A stretch of 64,000 nt of DNA from Streptomyces monomycini (lineage in GTDB: Bacteria > Actinomycetota > Actinomycetes > Streptomycetales > Streptomycetaceae), in contig NZ_JAFIQY010000017.1 in assembly GCF_022271435.1 (NCBI RefSeq), forward strand, positions 1 through 64,000. Direction: 5' to 3'. How positions within the stretch are numbered: the first letter of the stretch is position 1; every line of letters starts with the position of its first letter. The translations under genes were made by a program, and so were the position numbers. The notes under the pieces were generated by a model. The model made no database searches. It saw only the letters and a program-made list of their open reading frames with translations, and was not told where the DNA came from. Shown piece by piece: positions 43,436 through 51,047 of this stretch.

Positions 43436-43456
43436 TGAAAATGGAAACCATTTCTG
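43436..43456. promoter_or_regulatory. Zur-like operator between divergent ribosomal operons
   Basis: TGAAAATGGAAACCATTTCTG contains the perfect inverted repeat AAATGG-AAA-CCATTT and starts with the TGAAAATG half-site known from Streptomyces Zur boxes. It sits in the 50-base gap between rpmB (minus) and rpmG (plus), where it could repress both when zinc is sufficient. TATAGT at 43457-43462 may be part of the plus-strand promoter. Confidence 0.75.
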
Positions 43457-43469
43457 TATAGTAGCGCCC

Positions 43470-43634
43470 ATGGCCCGCAACGAACTACGACCCGTGATCA
43501 AGCTCCGGTCCACGGCCGGCACCGGCTACACCTACGTCACCCGCAAGAACCGCCGGAACGACCCCGACCGGCTGGTGCTGAAGAAGTACGACCCGGTCGC
43601 CGGCCGCCACGTCGACTTCCGAGAGGAGCGCTGA
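43470..43634 (+). CDS. rpmG: Ribosomal protein L33, zinc-independent form
   Basis: This 54-residue protein begins MARNELRPVIKLRSTAGTGY and carries YVTRKNRRNDPDRL. It has no cysteines, so it is the C- paralogue that frees zinc during starvation. It is the first gene of the rightward operon rpmG-rpmE2-COG0523 and starts 14 bases after the Zur-like box. Confidence 0.96.
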   Translation: MARNELRPVIKLRSTAGTGYTYVTRKNRRNDPDRLVLKKYDPVAGRHVDFREER

Positions 43635-43642
43635 GCAGCGTC

Positions 43643-43897
43643 ATGAAGCCTGGAATCCACCCGCCGTACGGGCCCGTCGTCTTCCGCGACCGGGCCGCCG
43701 ACTACGCCTTCCTGACCCGGTCGACCGCCACCAGCGACAAGACGGTCGAGTGGGAGGACGGCAACACCTACCCGGTCATCGATGTCGAGATCTCCTCGGC
43801 GAGCCACCCCTTCTACACGGGGACGGCGCGGGTGCTGGACACCGCGGGCCGCGTCGAGCGGTTCGAGCGCCGGTACGGGAAGCGCGGGGTCCGCTGA
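43643..43897 (+). CDS. rpmE2: Ribosomal protein L31 type B
   Basis: This 84-residue L31 of the zinc-free type B contains HPPYGPVVFRDRAADYAFLT and EISSASHPFYTG, with no cysteine. In Streptomyces and Bacillus the type B form displaces zinc-bound L31 from the ribosome when Zur repression is lifted. GAGAGGAG upstream serves as ribosome binding site inside the end of rpmG. Its stop overlaps the next start (TGATG). Confidence 0.96.
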   Translation: MKPGIHPPYGPVVFRDRAADYAFLTRSTATSDKTVEWEDGNTYPVIDVEISSASHPFYTGTARVLDTAGRVERFERRYGKRGVR

Positions 43898-45096
43898 TGG
43901 GCGGCCCGTCGCGGGAGGACGTCGCCGGCCCCGGAGGCGGCGGCGCGGACCGGCTGTCCGTGGTGATCGTCGGCGGGCTGCACTCGGACGCCCGCCGGAC
44001 CACCGTGGAGCGGTTGCTGCACGCCGTACCCGGCAGCGTCGCACTCCACCACGATCTCGCCTCCGCCGCTGAAGGAACGGTTCGCCGGACCGTGCGGGAC
44101 GCCGGCGGGGTGCTCGACACGGGCGAGGCGCCGCTGGTCAACGACTGCGCCTGCTGCGCGCTCCGCGAGGACCTGGTCCCCGAGCTGGAGCGGCTGGCCG
44201 CCGGACGCACCTGCCGGCTGGCCGTCGTCGAACTGTGGGACTCCGTGGAGCCCAAGGCCATGGCCGAGGTCGTCACCGCCTGCGGCGGCGAGGCCCTCGC
44301 GCTGACCGGCGTGCTCACCGCCGTCGATCCTGCGCTGCTGCTGCCGTACCTGGGCTGCGGCGACGACCTGGCCGAGGCCGGACTCGCCGCGGCCGCCTCC
44401 GACCAGCGGACCGTCGCGGACACCTGGGCCCGGCAGCTGGAGTACCCGCCGGTGCTCGCCCTCGTGCCGGGCGAGGAGGAGGGCGACGCCGCCGACCTGG
44501 CGCTGCTCGCCCAACTGCACCCGACGGCGCGGCTCGTGGACGTCGACTCCCCGGGCGAGCTGGCCGCGGCGGCCCTCGCCGGGTTCGACGTGGAGGCGGC
44601 CGCCGCGCGGCAGCACCCGGCGTGCGCGCTGCTGCCCCAGGAGGCCGACGCGGACGGCGTCGGGACGCTCGTCTGGCACCGTACCCGGCCCTTCCACCCG
44701 GCCCGGCTGTACGCGGCGCTGGAGGACCTGACCTGTGTGGCGGCCCGCAGCCGTGGCCGGTTCTGGCTGGCGGACCGGCCGGACACGCTGCTGGCCTGGG
44801 ACGCGGCGGGCGGCGCCCTGTGCGTCGAGAGCGCCGGGCCGTGGCTGGCCGCGCTGCCGGACGCCGCCTGGGACCTGGTGCCGCCGGTACGCCGCGCCGC
44901 GGCCGCCCTGGACTGGCACCCCGAGCACGGGGACCGGGCGCAGCACCTGGTCTTCACCTCGCCGGGGCTGGACCGCGACGGGCTGACGTCGCTGCTGGAG
45001 ACCTGCCTGCTCACGGACGAGGAGTACGCGGGCGGGCCGGGGGCGTGGAAGCGGCTGGCTCCCGCGTTCGACGAACTCCTCGACCCCGTTCCGTAA
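43897..45096 (+). CDS. COG0523 (CobW/ZigA-like) metallochaperone-type protein
   Basis: This 399-residue protein has the COG0523 metal-binding motif NDCACCALREDL (CxCC) near residue 85, the ELWDSVEPKAM region and a C-terminal CobW_C domain with WHRTRPFHPARL. These GTPases hand zinc to client enzymes during starvation. The Walker A position reads VGGLHSDARRTTVERLL, lacking the GKT/S lysine, so GTP hydrolysis may be lost or altered. ATG overlaps the rpmE2 stop (TGATG). It lies in the Zur-type operon. Confidence 0.9.
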   Translation: MGGPSREDVAGPGGGGADRLSVVIVGGLHSDARRTTVERLLHAVPGSVALHHDLASAAEGTVRRTVRDAGGVLDTGEAPLVNDCACCALREDLVPELERLAAGRTCRLAVVELWDSVEPKAMAEVVTACGGEALALTGVLTAVDPALLLPYLGCGDDLAEAGLAAAASDQRTVADTWARQLEYPPVLALVPGEEEGDAADLALLAQLHPTARLVDVDSPGELAAAALAGFDVEAAAARQHPACALLPQEADADGVGTLVWHRTRPFHPARLYAALEDLTCVAARSRGRFWLADRPDTLLAWDAAGGALCVESAGPWLAALPDAAWDLVPPVRRAAAALDWHPEHGDRAQHLVFTSPGLDRDGLTSLLETCLLTDEEYAGGPGAWKRLAPAFDELLDPVP

Positions 45097-45100
45097 CGTC

Positions 45101-45145
45101 CCCTGCCCAGCCCAGCCCAGCCCAGCCCAGCCCAGCCCTGCCCTG
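45101..45145 (+). repeat. CCCAG pentanucleotide microsatellite
   Basis: Six perfect CCCAG units (45106-45135) are flanked by CCCTG units on both sides, filling much of the gap before rpsR2. Copy-number changes would alter the spacing upstream of rpsR2 but not any coding frame. Confidence 0.9.
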
Positions 45146-45212
45146 CCCCGCTGCCGCCGGCCCTCCGCCCCGGCCCGGCCGCGTCCGATCCGTACCGCCC
45201 TCAGGAGCACCG

Positions 45213-45449
45213 ATGCCCCGTCGCCACGACCCCCGCAAGAAGACCGCGCCCCGTCCCAATCCGCTGGACGCGGCGAGGATCACCTACATCGACTACAAGG
45301 ACACCGACCTGTTGCGGAAGTTCGTCTCGGACCGCGGGAAGATCCGCAGCCGCCGGGTCACCAGGGTGAGCGCGCAGCAGCAGCGGCAGCTGGCCCGCGC
45401 TGTCAAGAACGCCCGGGAGATGGCGCTGCTGCCGTACACGTCGAAGTGA
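45213..45449 (+). CDS. rpsR2: Ribosomal protein S18, zinc-independent paralogue
   Basis: This 78-residue S18 reads MPRRHDPRKKTAPRPNPLDA... ITYIDYKDTDLLRKFVS and RVSAQQQRQLARAVKNAREM. It lacks the CxxC cysteines of the zinc form, so it completes the zinc-sparing set L28-S14-L33-L31-S18. AGGAG before ATG 45213 gives the start. It may be read through from the COG0523 gene 116 bases upstream or have its own promoter. Confidence 0.95.
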   Translation: MPRRHDPRKKTAPRPNPLDAARITYIDYKDTDLLRKFVSDRGKIRSRRVTRVSAQQQRQLARAVKNAREMALLPYTSK

Positions 45450-45497
45450 GGACGGCGCGGCAGCCCACGGCTGTTTGCCGGGTTGCCGCTGCTTACG

Positions 45498-45560
45498 GAG
45501 AAGCCCGGTCCGTGGCCGGCCTTCCACGACACCGCGCGGTGTTGCGGAAGGCCGGTTCTC
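45498..45560 (+). terminator. Terminator after rpsR2
   Basis: A nested hairpin: outer GAGAA/TTCTC, main stem CCGGCCTTCC (45516-45525) with GGAAGGCCGG (45546-45555), and inner stem ACACC/GGTGT. It is followed by TTGTT. It ends the zinc-sparing ribosomal operon. Confidence 0.85.
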
Positions 45561-45644
45561 TTGTTCCGGGGAACTCTGTCGTCCGCCGATACGTCCCGTG
45601 AGCATGGAGTTCGACGAGCTGTGACGGGTGCGCCACGGGCCGTC

Positions 45645-45656
45645 GTGCACGTGCAT
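45645..45656. promoter_or_regulatory. Palindromic TGCACGTGCA motif, copy 1
   Basis: GTGCACGTGCAT contains a perfect 10-bp palindrome about 160 bases upstream of the DUF397 gene. The exact reverse complement occurs at 46876-46887, upstream of the ATPase and HTH genes of the same triad. Both are candidates for binding by the HTH-DUF5753 regulator. Confidence 0.45.
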
Positions 45657-45812
45657 CCGACCATGCATCGGCATATGAACGCAGCTATGATCCCCATCAG
45701 TTGCAGTTGACACCGGTCTCCGCTGTGCGCACTGCTGCTGACAGACCATCACCGACCGCTCAGCGCGCCACGACCCGTCACCGCTGACCACCGCATCCCC
45801 CGGGAGACACCT

Positions 45813-46052
45813 GTGCCCGACGCATACAACGGCATGGCCGCAACGGATCTCCACGGGGTGACCTGGCAGAAGAGCCGGCACAGCAACTCGCAGGGGTCCT
45901 GCGTGGAGTTCGCGCGGCTGCCGGGCGGGGAGATCGCCGTACGCAACTCCCGGTTCCCGGAGGGGCCGGCGCTCGTCTACACGCCGGCCGAGGTCGAGGC
46001 GATGATCGCGGGCGTCAAGGACGGCGAGTTCGACCACTTGGTCAGGGACTGA
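45813..46052 (+). CDS. DUF397 family protein
   Basis: This 79-residue protein has the DUF397 layout: VTWQKSRHSNSQGSCVEFAR, then IAVRNSRFPEGPALVYTPAE and a final amphipathic helix. DUF397 proteins are encoded next to HTH-DUF5753 regulators in Streptomyces, bind them and modulate development and antibiotic production. GGGAG before GTG 45813 supports the start. It forms a triad with the ATPase and regulator genes to its right. Confidence 0.93.
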   Translation: MPDAYNGMAATDLHGVTWQKSRHSNSQGSCVEFARLPGGEIAVRNSRFPEGPALVYTPAEVEAMIAGVKDGEFDHLVRD

Positions 46053-46125
46053 CCGGTACGGCCTGAATCGGGAGCGGCCGGTACCCGTACCGGTCGAAAC
46101 GGTCCGGTCCCGGCCGCGCCGGCGC

Positions 46126-46159
46126 GCCTGCCCGGACGGTCCCGGCCGTCCGGGCAGGC
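46126..46159. terminator. Bidirectional terminator, 14-bp stem
   Basis: Arms GCCTGCCCGGACGG (46126-46139) and CCGTCCGGGCAGGC (46146-46159) are perfectly complementary with a 6-base loop. It lies between the convergent DUF397 and ATPase genes. Confidence 0.85.
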
Positions 46160-46160
46160 C

Positions 46161-46216
46161 GGCGGAGGCTCCGTGGCCCCCGGGCCCCGTGCCCCCGAGG
46201 CCCCGGAGCCTCCGCC
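46161..46216. terminator. Second inverted repeat, 13-bp arms
   Basis: GGCGGAGGCTCCG (46161-46173) and CGGAGCCTCCGCC (46204-46216) are perfect inverted copies with a 30-base C-rich loop, ending 2 bases before the ATPase stop. It is probably part of a compound terminator with the hairpin beside it. Confidence 0.7.
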
Positions 46217-46218
46217 GC

Positions 46219-46740
46219 TCACGGCAGCCGGAACTGCGCCCACACGATCTTTCCGTGCGGTGCGCCGGCCAGCGGGTGCCAGCCCCAGCCGTCGCTGAAG
46301 GAGTCGACCAGGTACAGGCCGCGTCCCGACTCCGCGCCGGCGTCGGCCGTGGCGGCCTCCGGGGACGCGTCGCTGGAGTCGCGTACCGCGCACACCAGCC
46401 GCGACGACCACCGCATCAGATGCAGCCGGGCGGGCGGCGCGTCCGCGTCGGGAAGAGGCTCGTACGCGGCGGGCGCGGGCTCGTGCGGGCCGGGGGCGCC
46501 GGCCGCGGAGGCGTGCCGCAGCGCGTTGGTGACCAGTTCGGAGACGACCAGGGCGACGCTGTCGAAGATCTCCTCCAGGTCCCACCGGTGCAGGGTCTCG
46601 CCGGTGAACTGCCGCGCGCCGCGCACCGATTCGTAGCGGGGGGCCAGCGAGTAGGACACGGATCCGGAGACAGCCAGGGGGTCGACAGGAGGAAAGCCCT
46701 GCCATAACGGCTGGAGCATGGTCAAAACCTTGGTCCCCAT
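46219..46740 (-). CDS. Anti-sigma-like ATP-binding protein (HATPase_c)
   Basis: This 173-residue protein has the Bergerat ATP fold of SpoIIAB/RsbW-type proteins: N box VVSELVTNALRHAS and G box GRGLYLVDSFSDGWGW. The HisKA dimerisation domain of histidine kinases is absent. In Streptomyces such ATPases pair with DUF397 and HTH-DUF5753 proteins. ATG 46740 is selected by AGGAG at 8-base spacing; the GTG at 46749 is too close to that site. It is divergent from the HTH gene and shares the upstream region with the palindromic motif. Confidence 0.9.
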   Translation of the reverse strand: MGTKVLTMLQPLWQGFPPVDPLAVSGSVSYSLAPRYESVRGARQFTGETLHRWDLEEIFDSVALVVSELVTNALRHASAAGAPGPHEPAPAAYEPLPDADAPPARLHLMRWSSRLVCAVRDSSDASPEAATADAGAESGRGLYLVDSFSDGWGWHPLAGAPHGKIVWAQFRLP

Positions 46741-46875
46741 GCGAGGCACTCCTGGCGTTCGCGGACGTCAAGACCCCGGCCGGGCAGCCGGATCTGGCGG
46801 TCTGGCGGATCTTTCCCGAGCGTGCATGCGTGCGCTGTCCATGGTTCCCAATGCGTACGCCAGATGCAAGGGCAG

Positions 46876-46887
46876 ATGCACGTGCAC
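46876..46887. promoter_or_regulatory. Palindromic TGCACGTGCA motif, copy 2
   Basis: ATGCACGTGCAC, the reverse complement of the motif at 45645-45656, lies in the gap between the ATPase (minus) and HTH (plus) genes. GATGCAAGGGCA before it and GCATGCGTGCGC at about 46823 add related half-sites. Confidence 0.45.
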
Positions 46888-47060
46888 GCGCCCTGTTTGG
46901 GGGCGGCCGTGCCACTTCACGCGTATTTCTTCCTACGTGTTCTTGTGGAGGGCCCGCCCGGACCTCCCGCCTCCGTAACCGGATGAGCACTCAACGAAGC
47001 CCGGACGTGGCAGACTGCGGGCCACTGTTGGACGGGGTGGGCCATGGGAGGGTCACAAAG

Positions 47061-47924
47061 GTGTCCGCAAGCGAATCGAGCGGGTCCGTGGTGCGGCGCA
47101 TCCTGCTGGGGGCACAGCTCCGCAGGCTGCGTGAATCCCGCGGGATCACCCGCGAGGCGGCCGGCTACTCCATCCGCGCGTCCGAGTCGAAGATCAGCCG
47201 GATGGAACTGGGCCGGGTCAGCTTCAAGGCACGGGACGTGGAAGACCTGCTCACGCTGTACGGCGTGAACGATCCGCAGGAGCGCGAGGCGCTGCTGGTG
47301 CTGGCCCGCGAGGCCAACGTCGCGGGCTGGTGGCACAGTTACGGCGACGTGCTGCCCGGCTGGTTCCAGACATATGTGGGGCTGGAGGGGGCCGCTTCCC
47401 TCATCCGCGCCTACGAGGTGCAGTTCGTGCACGGGCTTCTGCAAACGCAGGAGTACGCGCACGCGGTCGTCCGCCGCGGGATGCCGGGAGCGAGCCCGGC
47501 GGAGATCGACCGCCGGGTCGCGCTGCGTCTGGAGCGGCAGAAGCTGCTGCTGGCGGAGCGCCCGCCGGAGTTCCACTGCGTGCTCGACGAGGCGGCGCTG
47601 CGCCGACCGTACGGCGACCGGGAGGTGATGCGCGGGCAGCTGCGGCACCTGATCGAACTGTCCGAGCGGCCGAATGTGCGCTTGCAGGTGATGCCGTTCA
47701 GCTTCGGCGGGCACGCGGGGGAGAGCGGCGCGTTCACCACGCTCGGCTTCCCGGAGCCCGGCCTGCCCGACGTCGTGTACCTGGAACAGCTGACCAGCGC
47801 GCTCTATCTCGACAAGCGCGACGAGGTTGCCCAGTACGCGCGGGTGATGGACCGCCTTCAGGAGGACAGTCCCAATCCGGCCGAGACCAGAGACTTGATA
47901 CGTGGTCTACTCCAACTGACTTAA
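47061..47924 (+). CDS. XRE-type HTH regulator with DUF5753 domain
   Basis: This 287-residue regulator has an XRE helix-turn-helix (LGAQLRRLRESRGITREAAG... ESKISRMELGR) and the DUF5753 effector domain (WWHSYGDVLPGWFQTYVGLE, VQFVHGLLQTQEYA, DEAALRRP, LPDVVYLEQLTSALYLD). Proteins of this WhiJ-like group act with a DUF397 partner encoded nearby. GTG 47061 behind GGGAGGG gives the conserved start SASESSGSVVRRIL; an upstream in-frame ATG at 46983 is less likely. Confidence 0.93.
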   Translation: MSASESSGSVVRRILLGAQLRRLRESRGITREAAGYSIRASESKISRMELGRVSFKARDVEDLLTLYGVNDPQEREALLVLAREANVAGWWHSYGDVLPGWFQTYVGLEGAASLIRAYEVQFVHGLLQTQEYAHAVVRRGMPGASPAEIDRRVALRLERQKLLLAERPPEFHCVLDEAALRRPYGDREVMRGQLRHLIELSERPNVRLQVMPFSFGGHAGESGAFTTLGFPEPGLPDVVYLEQLTSALYLDKRDEVAQYARVMDRLQEDSPNPAETRDLIRGLLQLT

Positions 47925-48015
47925 CTCGTAGGTAGCATGAGTTCCCATCAGGAGTCAGCACCCCCCCGGCCGGGGCGCTGTGACCGGCGCCCTGTCCTCC
48001 AGATTGGGATTTCGC

Positions 48016-49473
48016 ATGTCCTACTTCGACGAGTTGGCGTACCAGTACATCGGCGGCGAATGGCGGGCCGGAAGCGGCTCGTGGGACATCGTCGATTTCA
48101 ATCCCTACGACGGGGAGAAGCTGGCGTCCGTCACCGTGGCCACGGTCGACGAGATCGACCAGGCCTACCGCGCCGCCGAACGCGCACAGGGGGAGTGGGG
48201 GGCCACCAACCCGTACACCCGCCGGCTGGTCTTCGAACGCGCCCTGCGGATCATCGACGACCGGGAGCGGGAACTGGGTGCCGCAATCGCCGCCGAGGTC
48301 GGCGGCACCCACGCCAAGGTGGCTTTCGAACTCCACCTCGTACGGGAATTCCTGCGCGAGGCGATCCAGTTGTCGCTGCGCGCCGAGGGCCGCATACTGC
48401 CGTCCCCGGTGGACGGCAAGGAGAACCGGCTCTACCGGCTCCCGGTCGGTGTCGTGGGCGTCATCAGCCCCTTCAACTTCCCCTTCCTGCTGTCGGTCAA
48501 GTCGGTGGCGCCCGCGCTCGCCCTCGGCAACGCCGTGGTCCTCAAGCCCCATCAGAACACCCCGGTCTGCGGCGGCGGCCTGGTCGCCAAGGTCTTCGAG
48601 GAGGCCGGGCTGCCCCCGGGCCTGCTGAACGTCGTGGTCACCGACATCGCGGAGATCGGTGACGCGCTCATCGAACACCCGGTGCCGAAGGTGATCTCCT
48701 TCACCGGCTCCGAGAAGGTCGGCCGCCATGTCGCGACCGTCGCCGCCTCCCACTTCAAGCGCACGATCCTGGAACTGGGCGGCAACAGCGCGCTGGTCGT
48801 CCTTGACGACGCCGACATCGACTACGCGGTGGACGCCGCCGTCTTCAGCCGCTTCGTGCACCAGGGGCAGGTCTGCATGGCCGCCAACCGGGTGCTGGTC
48901 GACCGGGCGGTGGAGCAGGAGTTCACCGAGAAGTTCGTCGCCAAGGTCAAGACCCTGAAGGTCGGCGACCCGAGCGACCCGGCCACCCACATCGGCCCGC
49001 TGATCAACGAGGGACAGGCGGAGGCCGTCGCCGCGGTGGTGGACCGCGCCGTCGCCGAGGGGGGCACCGCGCTCGTCCACGGCGCCGTGCGCGGCACCCT
49101 GGTCGCGCCGACCGTGCTGGCCGGGCTGCCGGAGGACTCCGTGGCGCTCACCCAGGAGATCTTCGGGCCGGTGGTGGCGCTGGTGCCGTTCGACGGTGAC
49201 GACGAGGCCGTACGGATCACCAACGCCTCGCCGTACGGGCTCAGCGGCGCGGTGCACACCGCCGACATCGAGCGGGGCGTGCGGTTCGCCAAGCGCGTCG
49301 AGACCGGGATGATCCACATCAATGACGGCACGGTGCACGACGAGCCGATCGTGCCCTTCGGCGGCGAGAAGGCGTCCGGGCTGGGGCGGCTGAACGGTGA
49401 CGCGATGGTGGAGGCCTTCACCACCACCAAGTGGATCTCCATCCAGCACGGCCGGTCACGGTTCCCGTTCTAG
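48016..49473 (+). CDS. Aldehyde dehydrogenase
   Basis: This 485-residue NAD(P)+-dependent aldehyde dehydrogenase has the general base Glu253 (LELGGNSAL), the nucleophile Cys287 (QGQVCMAANR), FTGSEKVGR for cofactor binding and the EIFGPVV motif. It is closest in feel to the benzaldehyde/vanillin dehydrogenase branch, so an aromatic aldehyde is a reasonable guess. ATG 48016 gives MSYFDELAYQYIGGEW. It starts 91 bases after the HTH regulator in the same direction, but no functional link is evident. CCGCTGGG is repeated three times just after the stop (49481-49504). Confidence 0.93.
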   Translation: MSYFDELAYQYIGGEWRAGSGSWDIVDFNPYDGEKLASVTVATVDEIDQAYRAAERAQGEWGATNPYTRRLVFERALRIIDDRERELGAAIAAEVGGTHAKVAFELHLVREFLREAIQLSLRAEGRILPSPVDGKENRLYRLPVGVVGVISPFNFPFLLSVKSVAPALALGNAVVLKPHQNTPVCGGGLVAKVFEEAGLPPGLLNVVVTDIAEIGDALIEHPVPKVISFTGSEKVGRHVATVAASHFKRTILELGGNSALVVLDDADIDYAVDAAVFSRFVHQGQVCMAANRVLVDRAVEQEFTEKFVAKVKTLKVGDPSDPATHIGPLINEGQAEAVAAVVDRAVAEGGTALVHGAVRGTLVAPTVLAGLPEDSVALTQEIFGPVVALVPFDGDDEAVRITNASPYGLSGAVHTADIERGVRFAKRVETGMIHINDGTVHDEPIVPFGGEKASGLGRLNGDAMVEAFTTTKWISIQHGRSRFPF

Positions 49474-49561
49474 CCGTGCGCCGCTGGGCCGCTGGGCCGC
49501 TGGGCCGCTCCAGCCGTCCCCGCCGCCGGCCCCGCCGGGGGATTTTCCCGGGCGGTGGCCG

Positions 49562-49586
49562 GTTGAGGACCGTACCTGTCCTCAAC
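49562..49586. promoter_or_regulatory. GTTGAGGAC inverted repeat upstream of DinB gene
   Basis: GTTGAGGAC (49562-49570) and GTCCTCAAC (49578-49586) are perfect 9-bp inverted copies around CGTACCT. The position, 65 bases upstream of the DinB gene, suits an operator. It could instead be the terminator of the aldehyde dehydrogenase gene 90 bases upstream, though no T-run follows. Confidence 0.5.
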
Positions 49587-49651
49587 GCTTCATAAGTTCT
49601 TCGTGTCGGGCCGCGGCACCAGCGCCGCGGCCCCCACGAAAGGCGGACCCC

Positions 49652-50197
49652 ATGCCCACTCACGTTCCGGCCGAAGCCCACGGTGACGAGCGCGGCGCGC
49701 TCCTGGCCTTCCTGGAGGCGCAGCGCGGCGGACTGCGCCGGGCCGTGCTCGGCCTCACCGACGAACAGGCCGCGCGGAAGCCGTCCGCCAGCGAACTGTC
49801 CCTGTCCGGCCTGATCAAGCATGTCGCGGAGGTCGAGCAGGGCTGGGTGGAGACCGCCCAGGAGAAGCCCCACTCCATCGAGCGGGACATGGACAACTGG
49901 CACCTGAGCTTCCAGCTGGAGGGCGAGGAGACCGTCGAGTCGACGCTCGCCTTCTGGGACGAGGTGGCCCGTAGGACCGAGGAGTTCGTCCGCGCGCTGC
50001 CCGACCTGAACGCCACCTTCCCGCTGCCCGAGGCGCCCTGGTACCCGCCGAACGCGGTGCAGTCGATGCGCTGGCTCCTGCTGCACCTGATCGAGGAGAC
50101 CGCCCGGCACGCCGGGCACGCGGACGTGATCCGCGAGTCCCTGGACGGCAAGACGGCCTTCACGCTGGTCGACGAGGAGCGGGCGACGCAGGGCTGA
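49652..50197 (+). CDS. DinB family (mycothiol transferase-like) protein
   Basis: This 181-residue four-helix-bundle protein of the DinB/DUF664 group has metal-ligand histidines in LSGLIKHVAEVEQGWVE and LLHLIEETARHAGHADVIRE. Actinobacterial members include mycothiol-dependent S-transferases for detoxification. AAAGGCGG precedes ATG 49652. It is convergent with the VOC gene. Confidence 0.9.
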   Translation: MPTHVPAEAHGDERGALLAFLEAQRGGLRRAVLGLTDEQAARKPSASELSLSGLIKHVAEVEQGWVETAQEKPHSIERDMDNWHLSFQLEGEETVESTLAFWDEVARRTEEFVRALPDLNATFPLPEAPWYPPNAVQSMRWLLLHLIEETARHAGHADVIRESLDGKTAFTLVDEERATQG

Positions 50198-50238
50198 TCC
50201 GGAGGCTGCGGGCGTGGCCGTGGGCGGTGCCTTCAGCC

Positions 50239-50952
50239 CTACCCGGCCCGCAGGTCCGCCGCCCGGCGCAGCGCGTCGCGCGCGGACTCCCGGTCAGCGG
50301 CGCCGAGTTCGACCGCGTCCGCGCGGTCGAGCCAGGGGACGGCCGCGGGCAAGCCGTCCAACTGGGCAGCCATCTCGGCGCGCAGCAGGAGGAGCCGTAC
50401 GAGCTGGAGCGGGTCAGGCCCGGCGTCGTCACCCGGCCCGTGCTCCAGGGCCCGGTCGATGATCCGGGCCGCCGCGGCGTGGTCCCCCTTGGACTCGCCG
50501 AGCAGCGTGGCCTGGTGGAGGGCCCGCGCGTAGCGCTCCTTCGGGACGGGCGGGTAGTCGAAGCTGTCCCCGATCGGCTGGCCGATCCGTATGCAGTTGC
50601 CGCCGGGGTCGGTCATCAGGAACTGCCGCACGCCGTACGCCATGTCCTTCAGCGCCCCGATCCGCGGCAGGCCGCGCGTCGGCACCTTGCCGAACGCGGC
50701 CTTCAGGCCCGTCCGGAAGGACGAGTAGAGCCCGTCCACGTCGTCGGTCAGCACGTAGCAGGTGCTGTACGAGGTGGCCGGGTCGTGGGCCTTCATCCCG
50801 AAGAACTGCAGCTCGATGCCGCGCAGGCGGACGCCGCAGAACGGGTTCGGGGCGGTCTGGTACGAGGTCACCTCGAACCCGAGGGCCTTGTAGAAGTCGA
50901 GGACTTCGTCGATGGAGGGGCACGGGAGGATCGGAATCACAGTCTCGGCCAT
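50239..50952 (-). CDS. VOC family protein with C-terminal helical extension
   Basis: This 237-residue protein has a glyoxalase/bleomycin-resistance (VOC) domain at residues 1-130 (VIPILPCPSIDEVLDFYKALGF, MTDPGGNCIRIGQP) followed by about 100 helical residues that look like a TPR-type tail (ARALHQATLLGESKGD... AAARIIDRALEHGPGDD). The tail is unusual for simple VOC resistance proteins. It is divergent from the PadR regulator gene across 95 bases, so that regulator may control it. Confidence 0.88.
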   Translation of the reverse strand: MAETVIPILPCPSIDEVLDFYKALGFEVTSYQTAPNPFCGVRLRGIELQFFGMKAHDPATSYSTCYVLTDDVDGLYSSFRTGLKAAFGKVPTRGLPRIGALKDMAYGVRQFLMTDPGGNCIRIGQPIGDSFDYPPVPKERYARALHQATLLGESKGDHAAAARIIDRALEHGPGDDAGPDPLQLVRLLLLRAEMAAQLDGLPAAVPWLDRADAVELGAADRESARDALRRAADLRAG

Positions 50953-51047
50953 GCCGGGAGCGTACGGCGCGCCGCAGCAGTAATCAAACTTGAATAGCTG
51001 ATCGGCTAGGCTGGTGGCAGCGCGAGAGCGAGGGATGCGAGGAGACG

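Larger units (their letters stand above)
45450..45812. other. Intergenic region rpsR2 to DUF397 gene
   Basis: No gene is supported here. It holds the rpsR2 terminator (45516-45555), the palindromic TGCACGTGCA motif (45645-45656) and a possible promoter for the DUF397 gene with TATGAT at 45686-45691. The stretch 45650-45720 is relatively AT-rich. Confidence 0.5.
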
